The notes beneath the pieces were generated by a model. The model had not been told where the DNA came from, did not search any database, and saw nothing but the letters and a program-made list of their open reading frames with translations. 64,000 bases of DNA, from positions 62,001 to 126,000 of the forward strand of contig JAIKXS010000065.1 of NCBI GenBank assembly GCA_024683955.1. Direction: 5' to 3'. Below, piece after piece: positions 11,612-21,743 of the stretch. Numbering within the stretch: the stretch's first letter is position 1; the number at the start of each line of letters is the position of its first letter. This DNA comes from Desulfovibrio sp. (GTDB taxonomy: Bacteria > Desulfobacterota > Desulfovibrionia > Desulfovibrionales > Desulfovibrionaceae). Both the position numbers and the translations under genes were made by a program.

Positions 11612-11960
11612 AAAATCACCTCTTGTCTACATACGTTAATACTTCATTCATCATCTTGTTATATTATAGCATAGTTATTATTATTTTGCCAAAAAAATAG
11701 ATGCAAATAATGGTATTATATCCCTACCTGCACCTATTTAGAGAAACTGCTAACGCACCCTTGCCTTTTTGCCTTTCTTGCTTCAAAATTTCCAGAATTG
11801 GCAGACGACTCTCTGTCCTATTCACGACAATGGCCTTCGTCACCTGCTTTGAAACAGAACAGGACGAAAAAAGCCCAATGGTCTCTTTTTTCTGCGGCGG
11901 CCACTGCCTTGCTAACCATATCCTCACGACCTCAGTAACGGACTTTCAGGGAGAACTACT

Positions 11961-12401
11961 GTGACGCAAGAAGCCTTTCAATGCACCATGTGCGGCGATT
12001 GCTGCAAGGGAAAGGGTGGAATCGTTGTCAGCCCGACTGATCTCGTACGTCTCGTTGAAACCCTCGGATTGCCAACGGACGACGTAATCGCAAAATACTG
12101 CGAAAAAAGTGGTTCCAAACTGAAAATAAAAATTGCGGAGGACGGATACTGCGTATTTTTTAAAGAAGGCAAAGGCTGCACAGTCCACGCCGGCAAGCCT
12201 TCCGTCTGTAAGGCGTGGCCTTTTTTCAGAGGAAATCTCATTGATGAAACAAGCTTCCTCCTCGCAAAGGAATACTGTCCGGGAATCAATCCGCATATAA
12301 GCCACAAAGACTTTTGCAGGGAAGCACTGTCCTATCTCCGGGCCAACAATCTCTTGGCCACTGACTCGGAACGGGAAGCCAACGCTCTTATCTTAAGCTA
12401 G
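11961..12401 (+). CDS. YkgJ-type cysteine cluster protein (zinc/iron-chelating domain)
   Basis: CTMCGDCCKGKGG ... GCTVHAGKPSVCKAWPFF. Confidence 0.85.
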   Translation: MTQEAFQCTMCGDCCKGKGGIVVSPTDLVRLVETLGLPTDDVIAKYCEKSGSKLKIKIAEDGYCVFFKEGKGCTVHAGKPSVCKAWPFFRGNLIDETSFLLAKEYCPGINPHISHKDFCREALSYLRANNLLATDSEREANALILS

Positions 12402-12403
12402 CC

Positions 12404-13315
12404 ATGCGACGCAAAACACGCTCAATTTCCCTAAAAGAATGCTACGTCATTCTCAATGTCGATAGCAATGCGACACTTGAAGACGTTAAGCACGCCTACC
12501 GTCGAAAAGCTTTTGAACTCCATCCGGATCTGAATCCCGACGATCCCCATGCCGGCAAGAACTTTCAGCTTCTGAACGAGGCCTATGTCGCCCTCTCGGC
12601 TGTTCTTCAGCAGCGCGAGGGGCAGGCAAACGAAGACAGCGGAAACCCAGGGCAAAACGAACAGGAAGAAAAGAAAGAAGAAAGGACGGAAGAAAGGCAG
12701 GAAGAAGAAAACGGGAAAGAAGGTGAAGAGGACGGGCGTGAGAGGACAAAGGAAGAGAAGCAACGCAGGCAGGCCGACAAGGCATACGCCGAACAGGATG
12801 TGCTGAGGGATCTCCTGAACGACCCCTTTGCCCGCCGGGTTTTTGAAGACATCTACAGCGAACTCAATAAGCAGCAGGCCGGCCGAAAAGAAAAAACGCA
12901 ATCCGAACGCCCGCGGCCGGAAAATTCGACAAAAAAAGAAGAACCGGCGCACGAAAGGCCGAAACAAAGCCAGACAAAGACCAGAACCGAACGGCCGCAA
13001 ACGACTCTGCACAAAGGCAATATCGCGTGGGACACACCCAAGTGGGATAACAACAAAGGCGTCGGGGGCTACGTCAAGAACTGGTTCAGACGCCAGATCG
13101 ACGAAGAATTAACCCTGACGCTTCCGGCCGCAAACCTCACACCGGGACGGAAGGTACGGCTGCAAATTCGTCATGGTCTCTCCAATGATATCCATACAAT
13201 TGAAGTAACCCTGCCCCCTGATTTTACGCCGGGAAAACCCATACGCCTGCGAAAACTCGGCCGACGCGTTGGTCCCTGGCAGGGAGATCTCTATCTTACA
13301 ATCGAAAGCAGCTAG
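12404..13315 (+). CDS. J-domain co-chaperone with long charged linker and DnaJ C-terminal-like domain
   Basis: CYVILNVDSNATLEDVKHAYRRKAFELHPDLNPD (HPD motif); Glu/Lys/Arg-rich middle; VTLPPDFTPGKPIRLRKLG. Confidence 0.88.
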   Translation: MRRKTRSISLKECYVILNVDSNATLEDVKHAYRRKAFELHPDLNPDDPHAGKNFQLLNEAYVALSAVLQQREGQANEDSGNPGQNEQEEKKEERTEERQEEENGKEGEEDGRERTKEEKQRRQADKAYAEQDVLRDLLNDPFARRVFEDIYSELNKQQAGRKEKTQSERPRPENSTKKEEPAHERPKQSQTKTRTERPQTTLHKGNIAWDTPKWDNNKGVGGYVKNWFRRQIDEELTLTLPAANLTPGRKVRLQIRHGLSNDIHTIEVTLPPDFTPGKPIRLRKLGRRVGPWQGDLYLTIESS

Positions 13316-13432
13316 TGCCCATGGAAAGCCGGGTGACGCCAATAAAAAAGGCGTTACGACATCTCGTTTTACGAGAAGCGCAACAGCCACCTTATATCCT
13401 GCCCGGCAGGTATTTATGTTTCAACCTTTGGA

Positions 13433-13849
13433 TTACGACTTCCCGGTACCAATAGAGACACCATACCAGCCGTCTTCCCGAATGACGTTGTAATCAAAAG
13501 TTTCCAAGACGGTATTGTCGTCACCGAAGGTCAAAACTTTCGGTCTGCGGTCACAGAGTTCCTTCGGATCCGAAATGTACTCAACGGCCGAGATAATGAG
13601 CGGGTCTCCCCTTTGGCACATCCTTGCGGCTGCACCGTTCAGGATACAGCAACGCGACCCCCTGTTTCCAGTAAGTACGTACGTTGAAATCCGCTCTCCG
13701 TTATTCTTGTTCCATATATAGACAAACTCGAGAGGATAGATTCCGGCAGCGGCACAAAAAACCGGATCCAACGTAATGGATCCGTGATAATTTAGGTCAC
13801 AACCTGTTACGCGGATACCGTGCAGTTTTGCCCGTATAATTTTAATCAT
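13433..13849 (-). CDS. panD: Aspartate 1-decarboxylase (pyruvoyl-dependent)
   Basis: [21 protein letters not shown] (Gly-Ser self-cleavage site), RISTY, LNGAAAR. Confidence 0.9.
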   Translation of the reverse strand: MIKIIRAKLHGIRVTGCDLNYHGSITLDPVFCAAAGIYPLEFVYIWNKNNGERISTYVLTGNRGSRCCILNGAAARMCQRGDPLIISAVEYISDPKELCDRRPKVLTFGDDNTVLETFDYNVIREDGWYGVSIGTGKS

Positions 13850-13851
13850 TA

Positions 13852-14274
13852 TCAGTACGCGTGAATATATTCACCCATATCGTCCGTGGAGCAGGACTTA
13901 CTCACCCAAAATGCCGCAGCCCAGATCATGAGGGCCGTCGCCTGGGTGTCATTGAGATTTTGGATTTTGGATTCGAGGCTTGACTTGCTCGCACCATAGA
14001 GTTCGTGGACCTTGTTCATTTCGCAGGCATCAGCAATACGCAGAAGCAGATATGAGGTTCGGGCGTTTTCGGGCTGCAAACGGACATTTCTGTGAGCTTC
14101 GATCAGGGCCTTCAGTTCGCTTTCAGCAAAAATCTGCTTAATAGTCGTAATAGCGCGAAAAAACGTGTCAACAGCCCAAGGCAAAATAAATTCGGCACCG
14201 GCACTTTTGGTACGAAAATAATCTTTCAGCCAGCGCTCTTGCGTCTGATTGATACGTGCAGCAACCTGGGGCAT
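13852..14274 (-). CDS. Conserved hypothetical, apparently co-transcribed upstream of panD
   Basis: ATG at 14274 preceded by GGAGGAAGC; stop at 13852 lies 2 nt before the panD ATG. Confidence 0.65.
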   Translation of the reverse strand: MPQVAARINQTQERWLKDYFRTKSAGAEFILPWAVDTFFRAITTIKQIFAESELKALIEAHRNVRLQPENARTSYLLLRIADACEMNKVHELYGASKSSLESKIQNLNDTQATALMIWAAAFWVSKSCSTDDMGEYIHAY

Positions 14275-15152
14275 GCTTCCTCCAATCATATACATCCGTC
14301 CCTGACTCTCTAGGAACAATGAAAATAGGGTCTGATCGCATGCTGACAGCCGGGTCCTATTTCCCAAACTCCAGCAGTATTCGACTAAAAGCCAGCCTCT
14401 GTAAACAAAATGCGTAGTCCCCTGCATACCAAGCGGTAACAGCAAAGAAAAAAACCTGACCTGCCAAAAGGCAGGCTCCATCTTTGCTACATTACATCCT
14501 GCATGGGAAGACAGGGTAGCCTAAATAGCTTTTTTTTGAAAATATCTATACGAATTAATTTTTGCAAGCTTTTTTTTCCAAATCCGAGGTATATCACATA
14601 ATTTTTTCTAATCGAACCCACATAATAAAGCAAGAAAAATTTTTTAAACATACTTTTTTTATTCAATACTTTTTCATGTATTTTATTAGTTTTTTAATAT
14701 ATTAATTATATGAAAAATCTAGAAACACTACATTTTTTTCAGAGAATCAGGACAGGACACCCGCGGGGGGCAAAACCGCGCGCCACACTCCCGCCGTCCC
14801 TATAAAAACCCATTTATTGCGCCCGTGAACTATTGTTTTTACAAAATGTTAACAATATACTGTGACACATCTTGCGTGCCACACGCCATCAAAAAAACGC
14901 CATCTAACAAATTCGTTCCCGGGCATTCCGTCGACGCTCGTTGGCTGATTGACCGGCAGCACGGCAAAATACGATGAAGGAAAGGCTCGGGATATCCTTT
15001 GTCGCTTGAGAGAAGCTCTTTTCCGAGAGACAGAAACATGTCACTCAGGGAACTTTTGAAAGGCAAACGATTCCGTCAACAGAAGGAAAAACAGAAGGAG
15101 CAGCGTTTCCTCCCCGGCGGTCGCCGGGGCCTGCGCGCTGATACGATCCAGA

Positions 15153-15736
15153 TGCAGAATCTTACGATACAGCGGGCCATTCTCAGTGTCACCGACAAGA
15201 CCGGTCTCACCGAGTTTGCGCAATTTCTGGTTGGTCGCGGTGTGGAACTCGTCTCGACAGGTGGCACAAAAAAACTCCTCGAACAAAACGGCATTCCCGT
15301 TACGGCTGTTCAGGATGTGACCGGTTTTCCGGAAATCCTCAACGGTCGGGTCAAGACCCTTCACCCCCACATCCATGCTGGCATCCTCGCCAACAAGGAC
15401 AATCCGGAGCACATGAAGACCCTGAAGGATCTCGGCATCAAGCCCTTTGACCTCATCTGCGTAAACCTCTACGACTTTGCGGGAGCTGTGGAACGAAATC
15501 TCTCCCTTGAGCAGGCCGTTGAAGAAATCGATATCGGCGGCCCCTGCATGCTGCGCGCCGCAGCCAAAAATTTCCACAGTGTTCTCGTCGTTCCCTCTCC
15601 GGAGTGGTATCCGGCAGTAGAAGAGGAAATGAGCAGGGGTGCCGTCAGTCTCGAATTCCGTCAGAAGCTTGCATCAAGAGCCTTTGACGCCACTTCGCGC
15701 TACGATTCCCTTATCACCTCCTATCTGAGACCCTAG
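15153..15736 (+). CDS. Stand-alone IMP cyclohydrolase (N-terminal domain of PurH)
   Basis: IQRAILSVTDKTGLTEFAQFLVGRGVELVSTGGT ... GRVKTLHPHIHAGIL; stops before any AICAR transformylase domain. Start uncertain; an in-frame ATG at 15038 would add a basic extension. Confidence 0.85.
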
Positions 15737-16360
15737 GGATTTCGCCGTTTTGATCCCGTTCTGAAGGACGATGACGGAGGCTGTCTGAACACTTCTTTGC
15801 GCTCATTAGCTGTTCATTAGGCACGGGAACATTCCCCTAAAGCCTGACCGGAACACACTGAGCAGGGGAGAGACCGGCAGCTTCACAGTTGAAGACATCC
15901 AGGCAACGGACCACTGACAATCTCCCCCGCCCAAACCCGGGGGATTTCTGTCACCGAAGGTTCTGTCGGCCCCCCGTCATACCCGTATTCCGGTTCAAAG
16001 GCGGCCGCTTTGGAGACCTTTCTGCTCTCATGCGGGCATCCTCTGTCAGACTCCTTTATAAAAACGGAACCGGCAGGCGGATAAAGACATCGTTTCGTGC
16101 CGTCTGACATCTTGCGGAGATATGCATGCCTGATCATTATATGATCGCTGCAAGTATCTTCCCGTCTGCCCAACCGCGACTATAGTGACAGACCAGAACT
16201 GCTCTGAGAATTGGTACGCACACCGATGCAATTGATGCCGATCATTCTGCCTTTTCCCGTGACAACAAGAACGGTTCCGGCATAGTGACATCCGTAGCTT
16301 CCCCTTCCGTTTGGAGGCTGCTTTTCCTGTCCATTCCACAAAGTCCCCAAGGAGACTCCT

Positions 16361-17980
16361 ATTCCTAAAGTCGAAGGCAACCGCAAAGGTCTCAAGCCAA
16401 GCCAGCTTGATGCACTGGAGCGTCTCTACAAACGACGCTTTCCCGTAAACGCCATCTACACTGCGGCTCTGGCTAAGGAAGTAAGCCTGCTCTCACGCTC
16501 CCTTGGACGCCAGATCGCCCTTTTGATAGACCGTAAGGGAAAAGTCAACATGGTCATCGCAGGCGATGCGGAACGCATTCTTATCCCTGACACGGGCACG
16601 CTCAGTCAGGGACGACTGAAAGGGCTGCATCTCCTTCACACCCATCTCTCGGACGAGGGGCTGAGTCAGGAAGATCTTATGGATCTCCTCTTTCTGCGAC
16701 TCGATGCCATGTGCGTACTCTGTGTTTCCGAAGAAGGGGCGCCGCGCATGTGGCAATACGCCCAGCTTGACCCCACGAAAAAGGAAACTCCCTACACAAC
16801 ATCCCCTCTTCTTTCCTGGGATTTTTCTGACCTTGACCTTACGGGAAGCACCGAACGGATCGAGGACGATTTTTCTCGACTCGAAAACGGTCGAACCGTC
16901 GTCAGCACACAACGGGCCATCCTTGTTTCGGTTGCAGACGTCCCGCGCCCGGTTCAGGAACGAAATCTCGAGGAACTCGCCCTCCTGTGCAAAACGGCAG
17001 GCGTTCAGGCAGAAGCCCGCATCATCCAGCGAAGCCGGGTCAATCCCCGATCCATTCTCGGCAAGGGCAAAATAGCCGAGCTTGAGGTCCTGGCCCTGAC
17101 CCATCAGGCAGACACCCTGATTTTCGACGGGGAGCTCACTCCGGCACAGCTCCATAATCTTGCCGATATCACGGAACGCCGGGTCCTTGACCGAACCCAG
17201 CTTATTCTCGATATTTTTGCGCAGCACGCCACTAGCAGGGCAGGCAAGCTTCAGGTTGAACTCGCTCAGCTCCGCTATCTGCAGCCGCGGCTTGTTGGCA
17301 AAAACAAGGCCATGGACAGGCTTATGGGGGGAATAGGAGGCCGGGGCCCAGGAGAAACAAAACTTGAGACAGACAGGCGGAAAAACAAGGAACGCATGTC
17401 GCTGATCAAGAAAGAGCTCGAAAAAATCAGCGCACAGCGAAAATACGTACGTCAGCAACGAAAACGGCGGGGACTGCCGCTCGTAGCGCTTGTCGGCTAT
17501 ACGAACGCCGGAAAATCAACCCTCCTCAACACGCTCTCCCACTCTGAGACGCTGACGGCAGATCAACTTTTTGCGACCCTTGATCCCGTTTCAAGAAGAC
17601 TGCGCTTTCCCAGGGCTCAGGAGCTCATTGTTGCCGACACCATAGGGTTTATACGCAACCTTCCCGATGAGCTTGTCGAGGCATTCCGGGCGACCCTCGA
17701 CGAATTGCAGGACGCCGACCTCATTCTCCATGTGGTTGATGCATCGGACGAGGATCTGGACCAGCATATTCAGTCGGTGTCAGACATTCTTTGTGATCTG
17801 GAACTCGTAACGATTCCAACACTTCTTGTCTTCAATAAATGGGACAGTGTCCATCCCGACCGCGCAACAAGGCTGACGGAACGTTTTCCTGAAGCTCTCC
17901 CCGTCTCGGCCAAACAGGGCGGGGGACTCAGGGAGCTGGAACACGAGGTTCTCCGTTTCTTTGAGGCCTGCCAGGGTTGA
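16361..17980 (+). CDS. hflX: GTPase HflX, proposed ATT start codon
   Basis: GYTNAGKSTLLN, DTIGFIRNLP; frame is open upstream of the TTG at 16523 and reads VEGNRKGLKPSQLDALERLYKRR; AAGGAG at 16349-16354 is 6 nt before ATT 16361. Confidence 0.85.
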   Translation: MPKVEGNRKGLKPSQLDALERLYKRRFPVNAIYTAALAKEVSLLSRSLGRQIALLIDRKGKVNMVIAGDAERILIPDTGTLSQGRLKGLHLLHTHLSDEGLSQEDLMDLLFLRLDAMCVLCVSEEGAPRMWQYAQLDPTKKETPYTTSPLLSWDFSDLDLTGSTERIEDDFSRLENGRTVVSTQRAILVSVADVPRPVQERNLEELALLCKTAGVQAEARIIQRSRVNPRSILGKGKIAELEVLALTHQADTLIFDGELTPAQLHNLADITERRVLDRTQLILDIFAQHATSRAGKLQVELAQLRYLQPRLVGKNKAMDRLMGGIGGRGPGETKLETDRRKNKERMSLIKKELEKISAQRKYVRQQRKRRGLPLVALVGYTNAGKSTLLNTLSHSETLTADQLFATLDPVSRRLRFPRAQELIVADTIGFIRNLPDELVEAFRATLDELQDADLILHVVDASDEDLDQHIQSVSDILCDLELVTIPTLLVFNKWDSVHPDRATRLTERFPEALPVSAKQGGGLRELEHEVLRFFEACQG

Positions 17981-18030
17981 CGAACGCGGATCAGCACCAC
18001 CGGGCAAAAGGAATGGGTGAACCCCCGAAC

Positions 18031-18735
18031 CTAAAGACGCACACCATCCGTTTCCCTATCATTCCCTTTCATCGGGCGACGTTCCTTCCCTTGTGAACCG
18101 GAGTCCTTTCCGCTGTTATCGCTTTTCCTTTCGCGGTTCTGATACTCAGGGGACGGACTCGCCTCACGTTCGGCGAAACGACGGGCCGTCTCTTCCATAT
18201 CCGCCCATCCCACAATGACCCAACGGTCCTTCTTTCGGCAAAGACCGAGCCATGTCGTCGCCTGCGTCTGGGTCTTCACGCGGGCAACGGCGGCGTTCGA
18301 CGAGAACTCCTTGATTTCGGCCGCACGAAGAGCTGAGGGAACCCATGGACAACCTGAATTCTCCTCCTTCGCACACTCTTTCTGCAGGGCTCCGCTGGAC
18401 ACTTTTTTCCTGAAATTCTGTCGAAGATTGTTTTCAACGTCGAAAACATTTCCGATAATGTCCTCCATTCCTCCGAGGCCCAGTGTTTTCCCAAGATGAT
18501 CCAATGTACTGAGCGCGTCATTAGAATCTGTTACATTTTTTATTTCGCTGACAGCACATGCCTTTAAATCAAATTGATTAATAAATGAAGATATATCATT
18601 TTTTTCTAATGCTTCAGCTGCCGTTTTCAACGTTTTTTTCGAAGCATGATCAAAAAGGTCACACCCAGATAAAACTATCATTAAAGTCAATAAAAAAAGA
18701 ACATATCTATTTTTAAAGAATGAAAAAATTTTCAT
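18031..18735 (-). CDS. Hypothetical lipoprotein
   Basis: Signal peptide and lipobox (MIVLSGC); hydrophilic C-terminus. Confidence 0.7.
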   Translation of the reverse strand: MKIFSFFKNRYVLFLLTLMIVLSGCDLFDHASKKTLKTAAEALEKNDISSFINQFDLKACAVSEIKNVTDSNDALSTLDHLGKTLGLGGMEDIIGNVFDVENNLRQNFRKKVSSGALQKECAKEENSGCPWVPSALRAAEIKEFSSNAAVARVKTQTQATTWLGLCRKKDRWVIVGWADMEETARRFAEREASPSPEYQNRERKSDNSGKDSGSQGKERRPMKGNDRETDGVRL

Positions 18736-18831
18736 AAAAAAACCTTTTGTTATAATAAAAAAATTAAATGAGAAAAAAATCTTTATACAGAAAAAATAAA
18801 CTATAAATAATACCTACTACAAATATTATTC

Positions 18832-18861
18832 TTGACAAACTCCGTTGACGTCACATATTCT
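18832..18861 (+). promoter_or_regulatory. Putative sigma-70 promoter of the CDP-sugar cassette
   Basis: TTGACA, 18-nt spacer, TATTCT; the spacer contains the perfect palindrome TGACGTCA. Confidence 0.5.
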
Positions 18862-18967
18862 AGTCCAAAATGGTATTTCGTCAATTCCCTGAAAAGACAC
18901 GATACGGGAAATGACAACAACGGTGGGCACATGTTCTGCAGGGTCATGTACCACGGAGGGTTTTGCC

Positions 18968-19735
18968 TTGAAAGTTATCATTATGTGCGGTGGCAAAGGA
19001 ACTCGTCTGCGTGAAGAGACAGCAGTCAAGCCAAAGCCCATGGTTGAAATCGGGGGACGCCCCATCCTTTGGCACATCATGTCCATCTACGCACGCTACG
19101 GCTTCAAAGACTTCCTTCTGCCCTTAGGATACAAAGGAGATGTGATAAAACAATATTTTCACGACTACACACTCCGTAACACCGATTTCACGGTAGATCT
19201 TGCCACGGGAACCATCACCCCCCATTCACGTCAGCAGGTCGACTGGCGGGTGACGCTTTGCGACACGGGCGCCGAAACGCTCAAGGGCGCACGCATCAAG
19301 CGACTCGCCCCCTATCTCGTCAACGACGAGCAGTTCATGGTTACCTATGGGGACGGAGTGGCCGACATCGATATTTCGAAACTTCTCGCCTTCCACAACT
19401 CCCAGAAGACCATCGGGACCTTTACGGGCGTACGTATGCCCTCCCGCTTTGGGGCGGTCAAAACAGACAGCAGCGGAAAGATCCTCTCCTGGGAGGAAAA
19501 ACCTGTTCTCAATGAATTCATTAACTGCGGCTTCTTTGTCTTTGAAAAGCGCTTCCTCGACTACCTGAGCGAGGATGAATCCTGTGATCTTGAAAAGGAA
19601 CCGCTGACAAAGCTCGCCGCCGAGGGGCAGCTTTCCATGTACCAGCATCAGGGACAATGGCAGTGCATGGACACGCTCCGCGACAGCATTCAGCTCAATG
19701 AACTCTGGAATAGCGGAAAGGCCTTCTGGTGTTAA
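18968..19735 (+). CDS. rfbF: Glucose-1-phosphate cytidylyltransferase
   Basis: KVIIMCGGKGTRLREETAVKPKPMVEIGGRPILWHIM; TTG start preceded by GGAGGG. Confidence 0.92.
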   Translation: MKVIIMCGGKGTRLREETAVKPKPMVEIGGRPILWHIMSIYARYGFKDFLLPLGYKGDVIKQYFHDYTLRNTDFTVDLATGTITPHSRQQVDWRVTLCDTGAETLKGARIKRLAPYLVNDEQFMVTYGDGVADIDISKLLAFHNSQKTIGTFTGVRMPSRFGAVKTDSSGKILSWEEKPVLNEFINCGFFVFEKRFLDYLSEDESCDLEKEPLTKLAAEGQLSMYQHQGQWQCMDTLRDSIQLNELWNSGKAFWC

Positions 19736-20121
19736 CGGCGGCTGAAGGGGCCTTCTGTTTTCCCGTACACCGCCGCGTTGTCTCAATACGCCGCGGAACC
19801 GTACTCGTAAAATCGCGATCAAAGGGCCGTAAGTCTTAATGCCGGCCACCTGATACGTCTGTACTGTTGTCGTTATGCAGCAGTTTTCTTATTGATGCCG
19901 TCTCGTTTGAAATAAAGATGTCCGGGTTGATAAAAATTTTCGTTCAGGGTTTTGAATCAACTGCAACTATCAACGCATCATATTGTCTATCTGCGGCCGG
20001 GCGCCGTCATGCCTTTGGAACGGGAAGAGCCTGCTCACCGGGTGTGTGGCAGAAATCCGTCTGCAGTACAGTCCATTGGCAGTGCTGCTGAAAGGCATCC
20101 CTCTCCGTCGGGAGGGGGAGG

Positions 20122-21246
20122 ATGTCAAAGAGGTCTTATATGTTCAACAATGCCTTCAAGGGAAAACGCGTTTTTATAACTGGCCATACAGGGTTCAAGG
20201 GATCCTGGCTTGCCGCATGGCTTGTACAGCTTGGAGCGGACGTAACCGGATATTCACTGGATGTCCCGACCAACCCATCCCATTTTGTTGCCATGGACCT
20301 CGCCAGCCATATCCGGGATGAACGGGGCGACATACGGGACAGGGACCGTATGGTGAAAGTGATGAGCGAGGTAAACCCTGATATTGTTTTTCACCTGGCA
20401 GCCCAGGCCCTCGTCCGGCGTTCCTACGAGGACCCCGTCACCACATTTGAATCCAACATGATCGGCACGCTGAACGTGCTTGAAGGAATCCGCAAATGCC
20501 CGCAGGTAGCGGCTGCTGTTCTTATCACTTCCGATAAATGTTACCGTAATGATGAGCAGGTCTTCGGCTACCGTGAGACCGACCATCTTGGGGGTCATGA
20601 TCCCTACTCCGCTTCAAAAGGCTGTGCCGAAATCATTGCCCACTCCTATTTCAAAAGCTTCTTCGGCGACGGACCTGCGTGCGCCACTGTTCGGGCGGGC
20701 AACGTCATCGGGGGAGGAGACTGGGCCCTTGACAGAATTGTGCCCGACTGTGCCAGAGCCTGGGCCGAAGGGCGTGCCGTTGAAATCCGAAGCCCGAAGG
20801 CGACAAGACCCTGGCAGCTGGTCCTTGAACCCCTTTCTGGATACCTCCTTCTGTGTGCCCGTCTTCTTGACCCGCGGGGCTGTCCTTTCCCTCTCGCGGG
20901 GGAGGCCTTTAATTTTGGTCCTGCGGCGGATGTCCACGCTACGGTTGAGGAGGTAGTGAAGGCTCTTGCCTACCACTGGCCGGGTTTCAAAAGCAACATG
21001 GATCCCAATGGTACACGGGGAATGAAGGAATGCACCCTTCTGAAGCTCTGCTGCGACAAAGCGCTGGCCGCCCTTGACTGGAAGGCGACACTGACCTTTG
21101 AAGAAACAATCAGATATACCGCCGAATGGTATCACCGGTTCTATCGTGGTGAAGGCACGGCAACGTCCATACTTGACTTCACCCTCGGCCAGATCAACGC
21201 ATACACCAATGCGGCAGAACTAAGGGGACAAGTATGGGTGCATTAG
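20122..21246 (+). CDS. rfbG: CDP-glucose 4,6-dehydratase
   Basis: VFITGHTGFKGSWLAAWL; HDPYSASKGCAE; alternative ATG at 20140. Confidence 0.92.
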   Translation: MSKRSYMFNNAFKGKRVFITGHTGFKGSWLAAWLVQLGADVTGYSLDVPTNPSHFVAMDLASHIRDERGDIRDRDRMVKVMSEVNPDIVFHLAAQALVRRSYEDPVTTFESNMIGTLNVLEGIRKCPQVAAAVLITSDKCYRNDEQVFGYRETDHLGGHDPYSASKGCAEIIAHSYFKSFFGDGPACATVRAGNVIGGGDWALDRIVPDCARAWAEGRAVEIRSPKATRPWQLVLEPLSGYLLLCARLLDPRGCPFPLAGEAFNFGPAADVHATVEEVVKALAYHWPGFKSNMDPNGTRGMKECTLLKLCCDKALAALDWKATLTFEETIRYTAEWYHRFYRGEGTATSILDFTLGQINAYTNAAELRGQVWVH

Positions 21247-21743
21247 AAGAAGTATGCGAAGCCCTTCCCATCGAGGGCGTCTTCTGCCAGAAACTCCTTG
21301 AAATTCCCACTCCAAACGGTTCCGTACTCCATTTCCTGCGTGCTGAGTATCCGCTTATGCCGTACAGGGAGCACTTTGGAGAAATCTACTTTTCCGAAGT
21401 GATTGCGGGAGAGGTCAAGGCATGGAAGCGCCACATCCGCCAGAATCAACTTTTTGCCGTGCCGTCGGGACTGCTTCGCCTTGTTCTCTATGATGTCCGT
21501 CCCAACTCCCCTTCACGGCACATGGTGCACGAACTGTTTCTCGGCCGACCCGATCATTACAACCTCGTACGTATCCCGGCAGGAATCTGGTACGGTTTTT
21601 CCGCTCCGGGCCCGAAAGACGCACTTCTCTGCAACGCCGCGGATATTCCCCATGACCCCGCGGAAAGCGAACGCCTGCCGGAAAAAACGGAACTCATTCC
21701 CTACGCATTTCCGGAACATGCCCCAAAAAAGCAGATGGGGTAA
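21234..21743 (+). CDS. dTDP-4-dehydrorhamnose 3,5-epimerase-family (RmlC-like) protein
   Basis: GEVKAWKRHIRQNQLFAVPSGLLRLVLYD ... VRIPAGIWYGF; overlaps the rfbG stop. Confidence 0.75.
   Translation: MGALEEVCEALPIEGVFCQKLLEIPTPNGSVLHFLRAEYPLMPYREHFGEIYFSEVIAGEVKAWKRHIRQNQLFAVPSGLLRLVLYDVRPNSPSRHMVHELFLGRPDHYNLVRIPAGIWYGFSAPGPKDALLCNAADIPHDPAESERLPEKTELIPYAFPEHAPKKQMG

Noticed and set aside
12431-13012. 193-aa minus-strand Phe/Leu-rich 'membrane' ORF
   Set aside because: Reverse complement of the purine-rich charged linker of the J-domain gene produces artificial Phe/Leu/Ser runs
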